Source of the DNA: an uncultured Bacteroidia bacterium
GTDB lineage: Bacteria > Bacteroidota > Bacteroidia > Bacteroidales > F082
Assembly (NCBI GenBank): GCA_902785755.1
Contig: CACZZO010000022.1
Coordinates: forward strand, 1-54,143
Direction: 5' to 3'
Length of the DNA stretch: 54,143 nt
In this document: positions 1-8,592 of the stretch, piece by piece
Numbering within the stretch: the first letter of the stretch is position 1
How the letters are laid out: each line of letters starts with the position of its first letter
Position numbers and translations under genes: made by a program
The notes under the pieces: model-generated
The model's database searches: none
The model's input: only the letters and a program-made list of their open reading frames with translations
What the model was told of the DNA's origin: nothing

Positions 1-135
1 CCGGCGGCGCTCACGCGCCGACCGGGCGTCTTTCCTTATCCGTACATCCTAATAGGATGTCTCTTGTGCTGGCCTCAGACTCTCAAAGAACTTGCTCCCT
101 CATCCTTCGTTTCATCCCCTCTTTCCCTCGGAAGC
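1..135 (-). promoter_or_regulatory. Probable rRNA operon leader, running off the left edge
   Basis: Read on the minus strand, the stretch downstream of the promoter at 142-171 contains GTTCTTTGA (83-91), which resembles the boxA-like motif seen in Bacteroidota 16S rRNA leaders. It then has a near-perfect dyad (46-62, arms ACATCCTA/TAGGATGT) and a GC-rich hairpin (arms CGGCG/CGCCG) close to the edge. There is no open reading frame. The 16S gene itself would lie outside the window, so the assignment rests on promoter, boxA-like motif and structure only. Confidence 0.45.
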
Positions 136-141
136 GGATTG

Positions 142-171
142 CAAAAGTACAACCATTTTGGTTAATGGCAA
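142..171 (-). promoter_or_regulatory. Bacteroidota promoter in front of the putative rRNA leader
   Basis: On the minus strand the -7 element TACTTTTG (142-149) matches TAnnTTTG exactly and lies 19 bp downstream of a -33 TTG (169-171) within a T-rich stretch. It points out of the window to the left. Confidence 0.55.
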
Positions 172-272
172 TCAAAAATTTCAATTATTTTCAATCAAAT
201 GTTATATATTATTGTAAATCATAATTATAAAAGTTTTATAATCTGCAAATTTTACCGAAAAATGGGCGGTTT

Positions 273-926
273 TTACTCGTTTTTTGGTGGTTCGATGAGG
301 TAAAATATGGTGTTTTGGTTGGTTTGAACAAGCTCAATTGTGCCAACAATGATGAAATCAGTCAAAATTGCTTCGGCTTTTCTACGGTTGATGTACGCCA
401 ATTTTTGGAATTCTTGCAGCGTGATTTGCCCATGCTCGGAAAGAAAGCTGAGAAGTTTGGCTTCGGTTTCGGTAAAAGTGATTTTGGCGGGTCGGGAAGA
501 CTTCTCGGATTTCCACACCTTAATTAATATAGGGTCGGCAACGAGGTTTTCGTCTTTAACCCTGACAAAGATTTTGTACTCGCCCTGATTGTCGGGAGCT
601 TTGTGCTTGTGATGCTTGTCCTTTGGAATGATGACTTCCAGCACGGTCTTGCCATTGATTTCCCATTCCTCGGTGGTGTATTCCACCTTGGGTTGGCAAT
701 ACATTTCCGCAGCGGCCTGAATCATGTGGATTTCCTCATCGGAGCGTACCCCGGCGATAGAACCATTGTCTTTCACGCCAACGAGAAGCCTTCCGCCGTC
801 GGTATTGGCGAAGGCGGCGAGGGAACGGGCAATGCGCCGACTGTCCGAAATCTCGAATTTGAAGTCGAGCATCTGATGTTCGCCTTCCTGGATCAATTTC
901 TGGATATGGTTTTCTTTTGCTTTCAT
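273..926 (-). CDS. AlbA_2 (Schlafen-type) putative DNA-binding protein with C-terminal winged helix
   Basis: The 217-residue product has an N-terminal AlbA_2 domain (about residues 10-130), recognisable from LDFKFEI and the block AFANTDGGRLLVGVKDNG. The C-terminal part (about 150-217) looks like a winged helix-turn-helix. AlbA_2 domains occur in regulators and in defence-linked proteins; this short form resembles a transcriptional regulator. The start at 926 fits a -7 element TACCTTTG at 935-942 immediately upstream, which would give a very short leader; no good -33 TTG is visible. The gene faces the left edge and stops about 100 bp before the putative rRNA promoter. Family is clear, function is inferred. 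Confidence 0.8.
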   Translation of the reverse strand: MKAKENHIQKLIQEGEHQMLDFKFEISDSRRIARSLAAFANTDGGRLLVGVKDNGSIAGVRSDEEIHMIQAAAEMYCQPKVEYTTEEWEINGKTVLEVIIPKDKHHKHKAPDNQGEYKIFVRVKDENLVADPILIKVWKSEKSSRPAKITFTETEAKLLSFLSEHGQITLQEFQKLAYINRRKAEAILTDFIIVGTIELVQTNQNTIFYLIEPPKNE

Positions 927-1591
927 CGAGGGTGCAAAGGTAGGACTTTTTTCGATGCTTCATGGTGATAATATTAATAAGGTATGGGAAAACCGGTTTG
1001 TAGGTTGTGAAAACCGTTCGCGAAAAACGAAGTGAGTCGGAAGAGGGTAGAGGGCGTTTTTAGGCCATTTGGGAATGTTTGTTTTTGGGATGGAAGAGAA
1101 GGTCGTTTTGGGGTCAAAAACGCAAATTTCGCAATGTTTAATTTTGTAAAATGTGTAAATCCACAAAATTTATATAATTAAAATTATAATAAGTAAACAA
1201 TTGAAAATAAACAATATAAATCAAAATATTACAAATGTAATATTTACAAGTTTAAACAAACAAACGAAAGATGGTTGTAAAACTATGGAGTAATAGTCGA
1301 TTTTGTTTTGTTTATAATTGATATTCAAATATATACAGATATTTATTTAAAGTGATATTATAGAAATAAGGTGTCAATTTATGGTGATGGTACGAATTTA
1401 TAATGATACTATTCAAATATTTAGTATTTAAGTATTTATATTATGATTTATAAAGTAATTCGTCAATGTGTTAGGGAAGTATGGATGGTTTACAAAAATA
1501 AATTTGTTAAGGTTGTGATTTGTAATGATAAAATGTTTACTTTTGTCAATCAAATTGAAGTGAAAAATGAAAATTTGAGGAGTATACAAGT
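927..1591. other. AT-rich intergenic region without a gene
   Basis: These 665 bases are very AT-rich and carry no frame that looks coding. Near the right end a TACTTTTG element (1538-1545) probably serves the XRE gene at 1592; candidate -33 TTG triplets lie 15 or 22 bp upstream, neither at the preferred spacing. No convincing RNA structure or repeat was seen in the remainder. Confidence 0.5.
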
Positions 1592-2026
1592 ATGGAAAAT
1601 GAAGAAATGAAAGATCGGATTGCTCATATTATCCGAGCCAAAAACCTGACCGCTGCCGAGTTTGCCATTCGCTTGGGCATTCAACCTTCCAACATCTCTC
1701 ACCTCCTTTCAGGGCGTAACAATCCGAGTTTGGATTTTGTGAGAAAACTGAAAGACACCTTCCCCGAATACAATTTGGATTGGATTGTGATGGGCAAAGG
1801 CCCGATGACGGTGTCGGAACCATACATAATGCCTGTTTCTGCAACTGGTTTACCTGAAATGAAAGCTGAAGAAAACAAGGCAAATGTTTTGGATGGGACA
1901 TTATTTGCTTCGCCAGAAATGTCAAATAAGTCTGAAAAACAGCAATATCCATTGCAAGATAACGGATTGAAGAAACTCGTATTGGTGTATGATGACAACA
2001 CCTTTGAGGTGCTAACGCCTCGATGA
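1592..2026 (+). CDS. XRE-family helix-turn-helix transcriptional regulator
   Basis: The 144-residue product starts with a Cro/CI-type helix-turn-helix (about residues 8-62), with the signature block SNISHLLSGRNNPSLDFV and the downstream segment YNLDWIVMGKGPM that is typical of Bacteroidota phage-repressor-like regulators. The C-terminal half is low in recognisable features and ends in a short hydrophobic stretch. A TACTTTTG promoter element lies 47-54 bases upstream. It stands alone before the DHH/FKBP operon. Target genes cannot be named from sequence; an intergenic site in the AT-rich upstream region (autoregulation) is possible. Confidence 0.8.
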   Translation: MENEEMKDRIAHIIRAKNLTAAEFAIRLGIQPSNISHLLSGRNNPSLDFVRKLKDTFPEYNLDWIVMGKGPMTVSEPYIMPVSATGLPEMKAEENKANVLDGTLFASPEMSNKSEKQQYPLQDNGLKKLVLVYDDNTFEVLTPR

Positions 2027-2096
2027 TTATTTTGTCACATATTAATTAGGTGTCGAATCGGAAAAAAGTGTAATTTTGCAGGCTTGAATTGAAGTT

Positions 2097-3119
2097 ATGT
2101 CGCAAGATACCTTTTTTGAACGCTTTGATGCTGTGATTCAGTCACCTAAACGTGTTGTTTTGGCTTGTCATGTCAATCCCGACGGGGATGCCATTGGCTC
2201 GGTTTTGGCCATGTCGGAGTTCCTGAGAGCGAAGGGACATGAGACTAAAATGGTGGTTCCCAATGATTTTCCTGATTTTTTGCATTGGATGCAGGGTTCT
2301 CAGGACTTTCTCATTTTTGAGCAAAACGGTGAGGCTTGTAAGGAGGCCATAGCCGCAGCGGAAGTTATTATGATGTTGGATTTCAATAATTTGGCGCGTA
2401 GTGGTATCTTGCATAACGAAATCGGGAAGACGCGCTGCCCGCGTATCTTAATTGACCACCATAGGGATGCCGATTTAAGTCAGTTCTATTGCTCCTATTC
2501 AGATGCTTGTGTTTCAAGTGCTTCCGAAATCGTTGCAGAGATTATTCTGCACTATGGCAAGAGCCATTTCACGGAGAGCATTGCTACGAATTTGATGGTG
2601 GGCATTATGACCGACACAGGCTCGTTTGCCCATTCCATGTATCATCCACGCACTTTTGAACTTTGCAGTTTGTTGGTTGAACGTTCCATGCCGTACACTC
2701 TTATCCATCAGTTGGTTTACGATACCATGTCGGAGAACCGTTTGCGACTTTTGGGCCATTCCATCAACAACAGGATGGAAGTTTTGGATGAGTTTTCCAC
2801 GGCCATTATTGCGTTGAACAAGAGCGACTTGGAGCGTTTTGACTATCATACTGGCGACACAGAGGGTGTGGTGAATTTCCCGCTGTCGATGAAAAAAATC
2901 AAGATGTCGGTGCTCGTTACGGAAAGGCAAGACCAAATCAGGCTTTCGTTCAGGTCGAAAGGCAGTTTTTCGGTGCATGAGTTGGCGCAAAAGCATTTCA
3001 AAGGCGGTGGTCACACCAATGCTGCGGGCGGCACATTGACTTGCTCTTTTGACGAAGCGTTGATACAATTGAAGGCGGTGTTGCCCGAATACAAGGATTT
3101 GTTAAGCAAAGCGGAATGA
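2097..3119 (+). CDS. nrnA: DHH-family phosphoesterase (NrnA-like oligoribonuclease / pAp phosphatase)
   Basis: The 340-residue protein has the DHH fold metal-binding motifs: PDGDAIGS (residues 28-35), LDFNN (94-98) and IDHHRD (119-124), then a C-terminal DHHA1 domain with KGGGHTNAAGG (302-312). All expected metal ligands are present, so it should be active. NrnA-type enzymes degrade nano-RNAs or cyclic-dinucleotide products and dephosphorylate pAp in the cytoplasm; which substrate applies here is not readable. A -7 element TAATTTTG sits at 2071-2078. Its stop overlaps the start of the first FKBP gene (ATGA), so it heads that operon. The DHH-then-FKBP order resembles the neighbourhood of gldI in other Bacteroidota. 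Confidence 0.88.
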   Translation: MSQDTFFERFDAVIQSPKRVVLACHVNPDGDAIGSVLAMSEFLRAKGHETKMVVPNDFPDFLHWMQGSQDFLIFEQNGEACKEAIAAAEVIMMLDFNNLARSGILHNEIGKTRCPRILIDHHRDADLSQFYCSYSDACVSSASEIVAEIILHYGKSHFTESIATNLMVGIMTDTGSFAHSMYHPRTFELCSLLVERSMPYTLIHQLVYDTMSENRLRLLGHSINNRMEVLDEFSTAIIALNKSDLERFDYHTGDTEGVVNFPLSMKKIKMSVLVTERQDQIRLSFRSKGSFSVHELAQKHFKGGGHTNAAGGTLTCSFDEALIQLKAVLPEYKDLLSKAE

Positions 3120-3643
3120 AGATTGCTGTTAAATATCTGATTTTTATGCTGTTGTTGGCTTTTATCTCATGTGGTGAAAAGCCGCAGAAACAGGCTGAAA
3201 CCCTTTCAAAAAGCGAGATGAAAAGCAGCATGGAGAAAGCGAACCGCTATTTGCTGAACGAGGAGGAAACTGACATTGAGAATTATATCAAAAGGCACGG
3301 TTTGGCCATGACTTCGACGGGAACGGGATTGAGGTACCAGATTCTCAAACAAGGCTCGGAACGAAAAATCGGGAAAGGGGAGCGCGTAACCTTGGAATAT
3401 GAGTTACATTCCATCGCTGGAGATTTGATTTACTCATCTGAAAACGAAGGAGTTAAGGATTTTGTCGTTGGTGAAGGTGCTGTGGAGTCGGGCCTTGATG
3501 AGGCCATGACTTACTTGCATCGGGGAGATGTGGCCAAACTCATCATCCCGTTCCATTTGGGCTTTGGCCTTCATGGTGACGACAATAGGATTCCTGAATA
3601 TGCAACTTTGGTTTATACAATAAAAATAATTGATAATCAGTAA
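3116..3643 (+). CDS. FKBP-type peptidyl-prolyl isomerase lipoprotein, single domain (GldI-like)
   Basis: The 175-residue protein begins with a lipoprotein signal ending in AFISC (Cys19), so it is probably lipidated and envelope-located. One FKBP fold fills about residues 75-175 (VTLEYELHSIAGD, GLDEAMTYL, LIIPFHLGFG, IPEYATLVYTI). Several aromatic active-site positions of canonical FKBPs are replaced (no VFDSS or GWDEG), so catalysis is doubtful and a chaperone role is possible. Length and single-domain lipoprotein layout resemble GldI of gliding Bacteroidota, but no other gliding genes are in the window. Translation is coupled to the DHH gene by an ATGA overlap. Confidence 0.85.
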   Translation: MKIAVKYLIFMLLLAFISCGEKPQKQAETLSKSEMKSSMEKANRYLLNEEETDIENYIKRHGLAMTSTGTGLRYQILKQGSERKIGKGERVTLEYELHSIAGDLIYSSENEGVKDFVVGEGAVESGLDEAMTYLHRGDVAKLIIPFHLGFGLHGDDNRIPEYATLVYTIKIIDNQ

Positions 3644-3646
3644 TTT

Positions 3647-4516
3647 ATGAATAAGAAAAGATTGTTGTTCGCATTGGCTTGCCTCACGGCAATGATGATT
3701 ACCGCTTGCACCCAGAAATATCCGGGCTATAAGCAGACAAAAAGTGGACTGTATTACAAGTTCCATAGCCAAAACCTGTCAGCCATCCAGCCGAAATTGA
3801 CTGATTTCTTGAAAGTTGAGATGACTTGCTATTTGAATGACTCGTTGTATTATGACTGGCAGGGTTCGCAAAAGGAGGTCTACACCCAATTGCGGGAGCC
3901 GGTTTTTGCTGGCGATTTGCAGGAGGCTTACGCCATGATGCACGTTGGCGATTCGGCTTCGTTTTACGTGAAGGCGGATTCGATTGCTGTGCTTTACTAT
4001 GAGCAAGACCCCAAGGCGGTCGGTTTGAAGCCTGAAGATTTTTTCCGCTATGAGGTGAAATTAGTGGAAGTGAAAACCGAAAAGGAGTTTCAGGACGACA
4101 TCGAAAAACTGAGGGAGAGGCGGAAGGCAGACTCGGAAAAGGCGTTTTTGGACTATTTGGAAGCCAACAATGTCACGGATAGCACTCCTTCGGGGTTGTA
4201 TTATACCAAGTTGAAGACCACAAGAGGCGCTCAGCCGAAGGTGGGGCAGAAGGTCCTGATTAAGTTTGTGGCTACTTATCTTGACGGCACGCCGTTGGGC
4301 GATTCTGACCAATTGGGCGGCCAATATGAGGTGGAATATGGCAAGGGCATGGTGCTGCAAGGTTTGGACGAAGGCATCGGCCTGATGCGCGAGGGAGAGA
4401 AGGCCCGTTTTGTGCTTCCTTACCCGTTGGCCTACGGTGAAAGCACCTACGGTTATATCCCGGCCTATTCAAACCTCGTCTTTGATGTTGAGTTACTGGA
4501 TATTATGGATAAATAA
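3647..4516 (+). CDS. FKBP-type lipoprotein with two FKBP-like domains
   Basis: The 289-residue product has a lipobox MITAC (Cys21). Residues about 25-145 form a divergent FKBP-like domain with the phrase AGDLQEAYAMMHVGDSASF shared with the next two genes. Residues about 185-289 form a better FKBP domain (VLIKFVATYLDGTPLGD, VLQGLDEGIGLMREGEKA, LPYPLAYGESTYGYIPAYS). The C-terminal domain lacks the VFDSS aspartate context and has LQGLDEG for VIPGWDEG, so activity is uncertain. It follows the preceding gene by 3 bases, and is probably an outer-membrane or periplasmic folding factor. Confidence 0.85.
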   Translation: MNKKRLLFALACLTAMMITACTQKYPGYKQTKSGLYYKFHSQNLSAIQPKLTDFLKVEMTCYLNDSLYYDWQGSQKEVYTQLREPVFAGDLQEAYAMMHVGDSASFYVKADSIAVLYYEQDPKAVGLKPEDFFRYEVKLVEVKTEKEFQDDIEKLRERRKADSEKAFLDYLEANNVTDSTPSGLYYTKLKTTRGAQPKVGQKVLIKFVATYLDGTPLGDSDQLGGQYEVEYGKGMVLQGLDEGIGLMREGEKARFVLPYPLAYGESTYGYIPAYSNLVFDVELLDIMDK

Positions 4517-4549
4517 GAATAATCAATCAACAATTAAACACTTACAAAA

Positions 4550-5461
4550 ATGAAAAAAAGTATCTTTATGATGGCCGTTGCGGCCATGCTGGTTGCGGGT
4601 ACGGTGTGTGCCTGCGGTGAGAAAACCCCGTATGTGGGATTCCAAAAAACACAAAACGGACTGTATTACAAGTTCATCGACAAAAGCGAAGGCCCACAAC
4701 CCCAGATTGGCGACCTGCTTGAAATCAAATTGGCCTGCATGGTGAACGATACCACAGTCATCATTCCTAACATGGAAAACATCATGCAGTTGCAAGAATC
4801 GCAGTTTGCCGGCGACCTTTTCGAGGGCTTTGCCATGATGCACAAAGGCGATTCCGCCTCATTCATCGTTAATATCGACTCCACTTTCAAGTATTTGATG
4901 GGTCATCCGCAACTGCCAGAAGGCTTCACTTCGACGGATGTGATGCGTTTCGATATTCGTTTGAACGATTTCTATCCTGAAAGCGAATATGCCCAACGTA
5001 TTGCCTTGAAAGTCAAGCAGGCCAACGAAGAACGTATTGCCAAGCTGAAGGCCGACCATGCGGAAGAGACTGCTACTGCAGCTCAGCAATTGGCTGAGTA
5101 TCTGACTAAAAACAAGATTGAAGCCAATCCTACGGAATCGGGCCTTTACTATGTGATGACCACTGAAGGCAATGGCGAGAAGCCTGTTGCCGGACAAATG
5201 GTGAAGGTGCATTACACGGGCAAGCTGCTCGACGGCACCGTATTCGACTCATCAGTTGAGAGAGGCGAGCCCATCAGCATCCCGATAGGCGTGGGTCAGG
5301 TTATCCCGGGCTGGGACGAAGGCATTCAGATGATGTCGAAAGGCGAAAAGGGTGTGCTTTACATACCTTATTATTTGGCCTACGGTGAAAGACAGGCTGG
5401 CGAAAAGATTGTCCCGTTCTCCAATCTGATATTTGAGGTTGAACTTGTTGATTTCGAATAA
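4550..5461 (+). CDS. FKBP-type peptidyl-prolyl isomerase lipoprotein with canonical C-terminal active site
   Basis: The 303-residue protein has a lipoprotein signal (AGTVC, Cys20, or ACACG-type cleavage at Cys22). The N-terminal domain (about 27-150) matches its neighbours (AGDLFEGFAMMHKGDSASF). A charged linker (about 155-185) leads to a fully canonical FKBP domain (about 205-303) with VHYTGKLLDGTVFDSS, GQVIPGWDEGIQMMSKGEK and IPYYLAYGE. This is the only member of the four that keeps the standard catalytic pocket, so it is the best candidate for real prolyl isomerase activity. It sits 33 bases after the preceding gene and 1 base before the next. Confidence 0.9.
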   Translation: MKKSIFMMAVAAMLVAGTVCACGEKTPYVGFQKTQNGLYYKFIDKSEGPQPQIGDLLEIKLACMVNDTTVIIPNMENIMQLQESQFAGDLFEGFAMMHKGDSASFIVNIDSTFKYLMGHPQLPEGFTSTDVMRFDIRLNDFYPESEYAQRIALKVKQANEERIAKLKADHAEETATAAQQLAEYLTKNKIEANPTESGLYYVMTTEGNGEKPVAGQMVKVHYTGKLLDGTVFDSSVERGEPISIPIGVGQVIPGWDEGIQMMSKGEKGVLYIPYYLAYGERQAGEKIVPFSNLIFEVELVDFE

Positions 5462-5462
5462 G

Positions 5463-6776
5463 ATGAGAAGGGTTTTCATCCCGTTTTTCGCTCTCGTGTT
5501 GATGGTGGCGGCAGTATCGTGCCGCAACGATTCGGTCTTTTCCGGATTCCAGAAGATGGAGAGCGGAGCCTACATGAAGTTTTACAGCAAGGGCAACTCG
5601 GAGGTGATGCCTCGTCTTAACGACGAGGTCACCTTCGAGATGGCTCAGTATTTTAATGATACGCTGCTGTTTACCACTGCTGGCGAAGAACCCATGTGCC
5701 TCGTGCTACAGAAAGCCGATTTCGTCGGCGATGTGGCCGATGCCCTTTTGATGATGCATGTGGGCGACTCGGCTCGACTTGTGGTGTTGGCCGACTCGGT
5801 GTTTACCGTCATGTTCCAGATGGAGGAGATTCCTGCCGAATACTCAGGCAAGCCCATCTATTACGACTTGAAACTTCTTGAAGTGAAACCATTCGAGGTA
5901 TTGGAAGTCGAGCGTAAAGCATTGATGGACAGTCTGAAAACCGTGGAAGACGCTTTCTTGGCTCCTTTGAGGGACGACCCCAAAAACACCTTGACGGAAT
6001 CAGGACTTATCATCCTTGAAAAGACTGGCAAAGGCAAACCCGCCAAGATGGGTGAATATGTCGATTTCGATTTCACGATGTGCGACCCCAACGGTGATAC
6101 CATCATGAACTCTTTCGGCGTGGAGCCTGTTGAGATGCAGTATGGCGAGGAGTTCATCGGAAAGGGGTTCACTGAAGCCTTGGGATTGGTGCCTAATGGA
6201 GGCTCTATGCGTTTCGTGATTCCTTCCGCTTTGGCTTTCGACAGCGTTGGTTTTGAGCAATACATCCAGCCTTACACGCCTTTGGTCGTCGTGCTGAAGA
6301 TGAACAGTGTGATGGATCAGGCAGCCTACGACAAGCATCAGGCCGCTTTGGAGGCTGAAAAAGAGGCCGAAAAGAACCGTATGCTATCAATCGAAAGCAA
6401 GTCGATAGAAGACTTCATCAAATCGAACAATATCACTGAAACACCAACGGAATCAGGGCTTTACATCATCCGTCAGGAAGAAGGCACTGGCAAATTGGCC
6501 CAATGGGGCGACGAAGTGGCGGTGCATTACATTTTGTGTACTTTGGACGGGAAAGAGGTGGAATCGAGTTACGATTTTGACCAGCCCATCAGTTTCAAAA
6601 TCGGGAACAACGAAATGATTTCCGCCATCGAGGAGGCGCTGATGACCATGGCTCAGGGAGCGAAGGTCACTTTGGTTACGCCTTCGGAATTGGCCTTTGG
6701 CGAGTTCAGTATAGACGAGGATATACCTCCTTATTCGCCTTTGAAGATTGAGTTGGAGTTGGTTGAGATTAAGTGA
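5463..6776 (+). CDS. FKBP-like lipoprotein with three divergent FKBP-like domains
   Basis: Starting at the ATG at 5463 (1 base after the previous stop) gives 437 residues with lipobox VAAVSC (Cys20); an upstream in-frame TTG at 5433 lies inside the previous gene and would spoil the signal peptide. Three FKBP-like domains follow: about 25-140 (shared GDVADALLMMHVGDSARL block), about 165-295, and about 330-437 (VAVHYILCTLDGKEV, LMTMAQGAKVTLVTPSELAFGE). None keeps the full FDSS/GWDEG/AYG set, so it may act as a chaperone or scaffold rather than an isomerase. It ends the operon just before a strong terminator. Confidence 0.83.
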   Translation: MRRVFIPFFALVLMVAAVSCRNDSVFSGFQKMESGAYMKFYSKGNSEVMPRLNDEVTFEMAQYFNDTLLFTTAGEEPMCLVLQKADFVGDVADALLMMHVGDSARLVVLADSVFTVMFQMEEIPAEYSGKPIYYDLKLLEVKPFEVLEVERKALMDSLKTVEDAFLAPLRDDPKNTLTESGLIILEKTGKGKPAKMGEYVDFDFTMCDPNGDTIMNSFGVEPVEMQYGEEFIGKGFTEALGLVPNGGSMRFVIPSALAFDSVGFEQYIQPYTPLVVVLKMNSVMDQAAYDKHQAALEAEKEAEKNRMLSIESKSIEDFIKSNNITETPTESGLYIIRQEEGTGKLAQWGDEVAVHYILCTLDGKEVESSYDFDQPISFKIGNNEMISAIEEALMTMAQGAKVTLVTPSELAFGEFSIDEDIPPYSPLKIELELVEIK

Positions 6777-6797
6777 GATTGATCTTGAAATTAAGTT

Positions 6798-6833
6798 GGG
6801 AGATTGCTTCAAGTGTTGCAATCTCCCTTTTTT
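6798..6833 (+). terminator. Rho-independent terminator of the DHH/FKBP operon
   Basis: A perfect 10-bp stem (GGGAGATTGC 6798-6807 with GCAATCTCCC 6818-6827), a 10-base loop and a run of six T (6828-6833). It separates the plus-strand operon from the convergent CotH gene. Confidence 0.9.
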
Positions 6834-6837
6834 GTTT

Positions 6838-8592
6838 TCACGCTTTCAGTTTCCTTTTGAGGTATTGGTATAATCTGGTATCTTTCATTCTCTCCCTAAT
6901 TCGATAAGGCTCGTATGAGAAATAGGCCTTCAAATATGCAGAATTGTCGAATTGTTTCCACATTCTTAACAAATAAGTTGGTCTGGAGCTTTTGGGGTTG
7001 TACTTGAAACGGGACTGTTTCGCATTGGCCGAAAGTCTGTATTCCCAATTGTTGTATGACCAAATGCTGTAGGCCATTCCTGCGGCACTTACTATTCTGT
7101 GTTTCAGGAAAATGTCTGTGAGATGAATGTAACGTTCCCATGCTCCTTTGCCATTGGGCGAAAAACGCGCAAGTTGCCTGTCGATTTCACCTGTAAGAGG
7201 AGTAAGGCAGACTTCAAACACTCGGCTTGTGTTGGCATAACTGAGTTCGTTGGCGAGAAGATTTCCGTAACGGCAGTAGAACTTGTCCCTGAAGTTGGGG
7301 TTTGTGAGCAGTTTAGAGAACATTAGGACTGGAGCGACTGTTCTGCCAAAGTTGTCGATGGCAAGCCGAAAAGTGTTGGGATAGAAAGGACCGCAACCAC
7401 CATCGCCATCGTAAAAAATCCATCGCCATTTTCCGTCGCGGGCCTGCCAGCACCGCATATTTCCGTCTGGCCAATCGCTGATTCCAGTGAAAATATAGAA
7501 ACAATAATAATCGATAAAGCAATCTATGTCAATCAGTTGGCAGGCTTTTTTGTAAGACTCATCTTCCGTCAAATCGGAGTTGATGAACCATCGCATCATG
7601 GCTACAAAATTGTCATTTTTCCCATCGGCCACATGCCCGTACCACGATTCAATGACATTGACATCGTTTTTGTCGTATCCGAAATGTTCAGAGATGTATT
7701 GAGCATCAGGCTTTTCCTTTAGGAAATAGATGCCCCAGTATTCACCGTTCAAATAGAGGACAACGGGACGATCGGCCATAGTTTCTGCATTAACCGAGTA
7801 TGCCAAACGGTTGCATAGAAAATCGCCGAAGTAACTTTCGTCTTTCAGGGGCTTCAGTGTAAGGTGTTTGAAACACCTGATTTCAGTGGTTTCAAAAAAC
7901 TTATGGCAAAACCGTTTCTCTCCATATTCTTTCCTTGCATAGACTTTCATACCTTTTTGTGTACCACTTCTTGCAGCGTTGCCATGCATTCGCAGCCCAG
8001 CCAATTGGTTGATGCCGCTGTTGTCATGTTCGTAAAATTCTATGTTGCAGAGCCTTTCCCAATCTCTGCCGTGCTGAAAACAGTTGTTGTGGGCACCACC
8101 TTTCAAATAGATGCCTTCTTCATAACCGAACAGTGCGGTTGAGTCGGCGCAAAGTGAAACGACTGGCAAGTCGTTTGGGTAGTCATCGAGCGATTTGATG
8201 AAATAAGAGTTAGTGGTCGTGGCACCGACGTGGTTGCCATCCGAATCGAAGGCGGCAGCGCGGATGATGATGCACTTTTGCACCGATTCAGGAACAAACC
8301 ATGCGGAATCAGGACAAGTTTGTACGGTGTAAATGTTTGATTTTGAATATAGTTTTTGGTCCAAAAACAATGGTTGACTATAAACTGCATCCTTGATAGT
8401 GGGCGTATTCCCATTCAGGGTGTAATGGATGACAAGGTTTTCAGGACAAGTTAATGCGAGGCTGAAAGAAGTGTCGTAAAAGCCGCCTTGAGTTGAAAAA
8501 GTTACTGTTGTATCATTGTTGATTGCGTAAGATGTAAGCGCAAAAAGCAAGAGAAACAAGGTCAACCGTAGCCTTTGAATGTTTGGTTTCAT
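6838..8592 (-). CDS. CotH-kinase family secreted protein with N-terminal chitobiase-like Ig domain
   Basis: The 584-residue product has a signal peptide (about 1-23), an Ig-like CHB_HEX_C_1-type domain (about 30-105, with PENLVIHYTLNGNTPTIKDA) and a CotH kinase domain (about 140-480: LRMHGNAARSGTQKGMKVYA, GEYWGIYFLKEKPDA, WRWIFYDGDGG). CotH proteins are atypical protein kinases first known from spore coats; here the role is probably phosphorylation of exported proteins or a surface-linked function. No T9SS tail is seen; the C-terminus is basic. It is the last gene of the polysaccharide operon and its start overlaps the ligase stop (ATGA at 8589-8592). Confidence 0.85.
   Translation of the reverse strand: MKPNIQRLRLTLFLLLFALTSYAINNDTTVTFSTQGGFYDTSFSLALTCPENLVIHYTLNGNTPTIKDAVYSQPLFLDQKLYSKSNIYTVQTCPDSAWFVPESVQKCIIIRAAAFDSDGNHVGATTTNSYFIKSLDDYPNDLPVVSLCADSTALFGYEEGIYLKGGAHNNCFQHGRDWERLCNIEFYEHDNSGINQLAGLRMHGNAARSGTQKGMKVYARKEYGEKRFCHKFFETTEIRCFKHLTLKPLKDESYFGDFLCNRLAYSVNAETMADRPVVLYLNGEYWGIYFLKEKPDAQYISEHFGYDKNDVNVIESWYGHVADGKNDNFVAMMRWFINSDLTEDESYKKACQLIDIDCFIDYYCFYIFTGISDWPDGNMRCWQARDGKWRWIFYDGDGGCGPFYPNTFRLAIDNFGRTVAPVLMFSKLLTNPNFRDKFYCRYGNLLANELSYANTSRVFEVCLTPLTGEIDRQLARFSPNGKGAWERYIHLTDIFLKHRIVSAAGMAYSIWSYNNWEYRLSANAKQSRFKYNPKSSRPTYLLRMWKQFDNSAYLKAYFSYEPYRIRERMKDTRLYQYLKRKLKA

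Noticed and set aside
3116..3643. Gliding motility locus
   Set aside because: The single-domain FKBP lipoprotein resembles GldI but no other gld or spr genes are in the window.
5433..5462. TTG start for the third-to-last FKBP reading frame extension
   Set aside because: The extension overlaps the preceding gene and destroys the lipoprotein signal; ATG 5463 is preferred.
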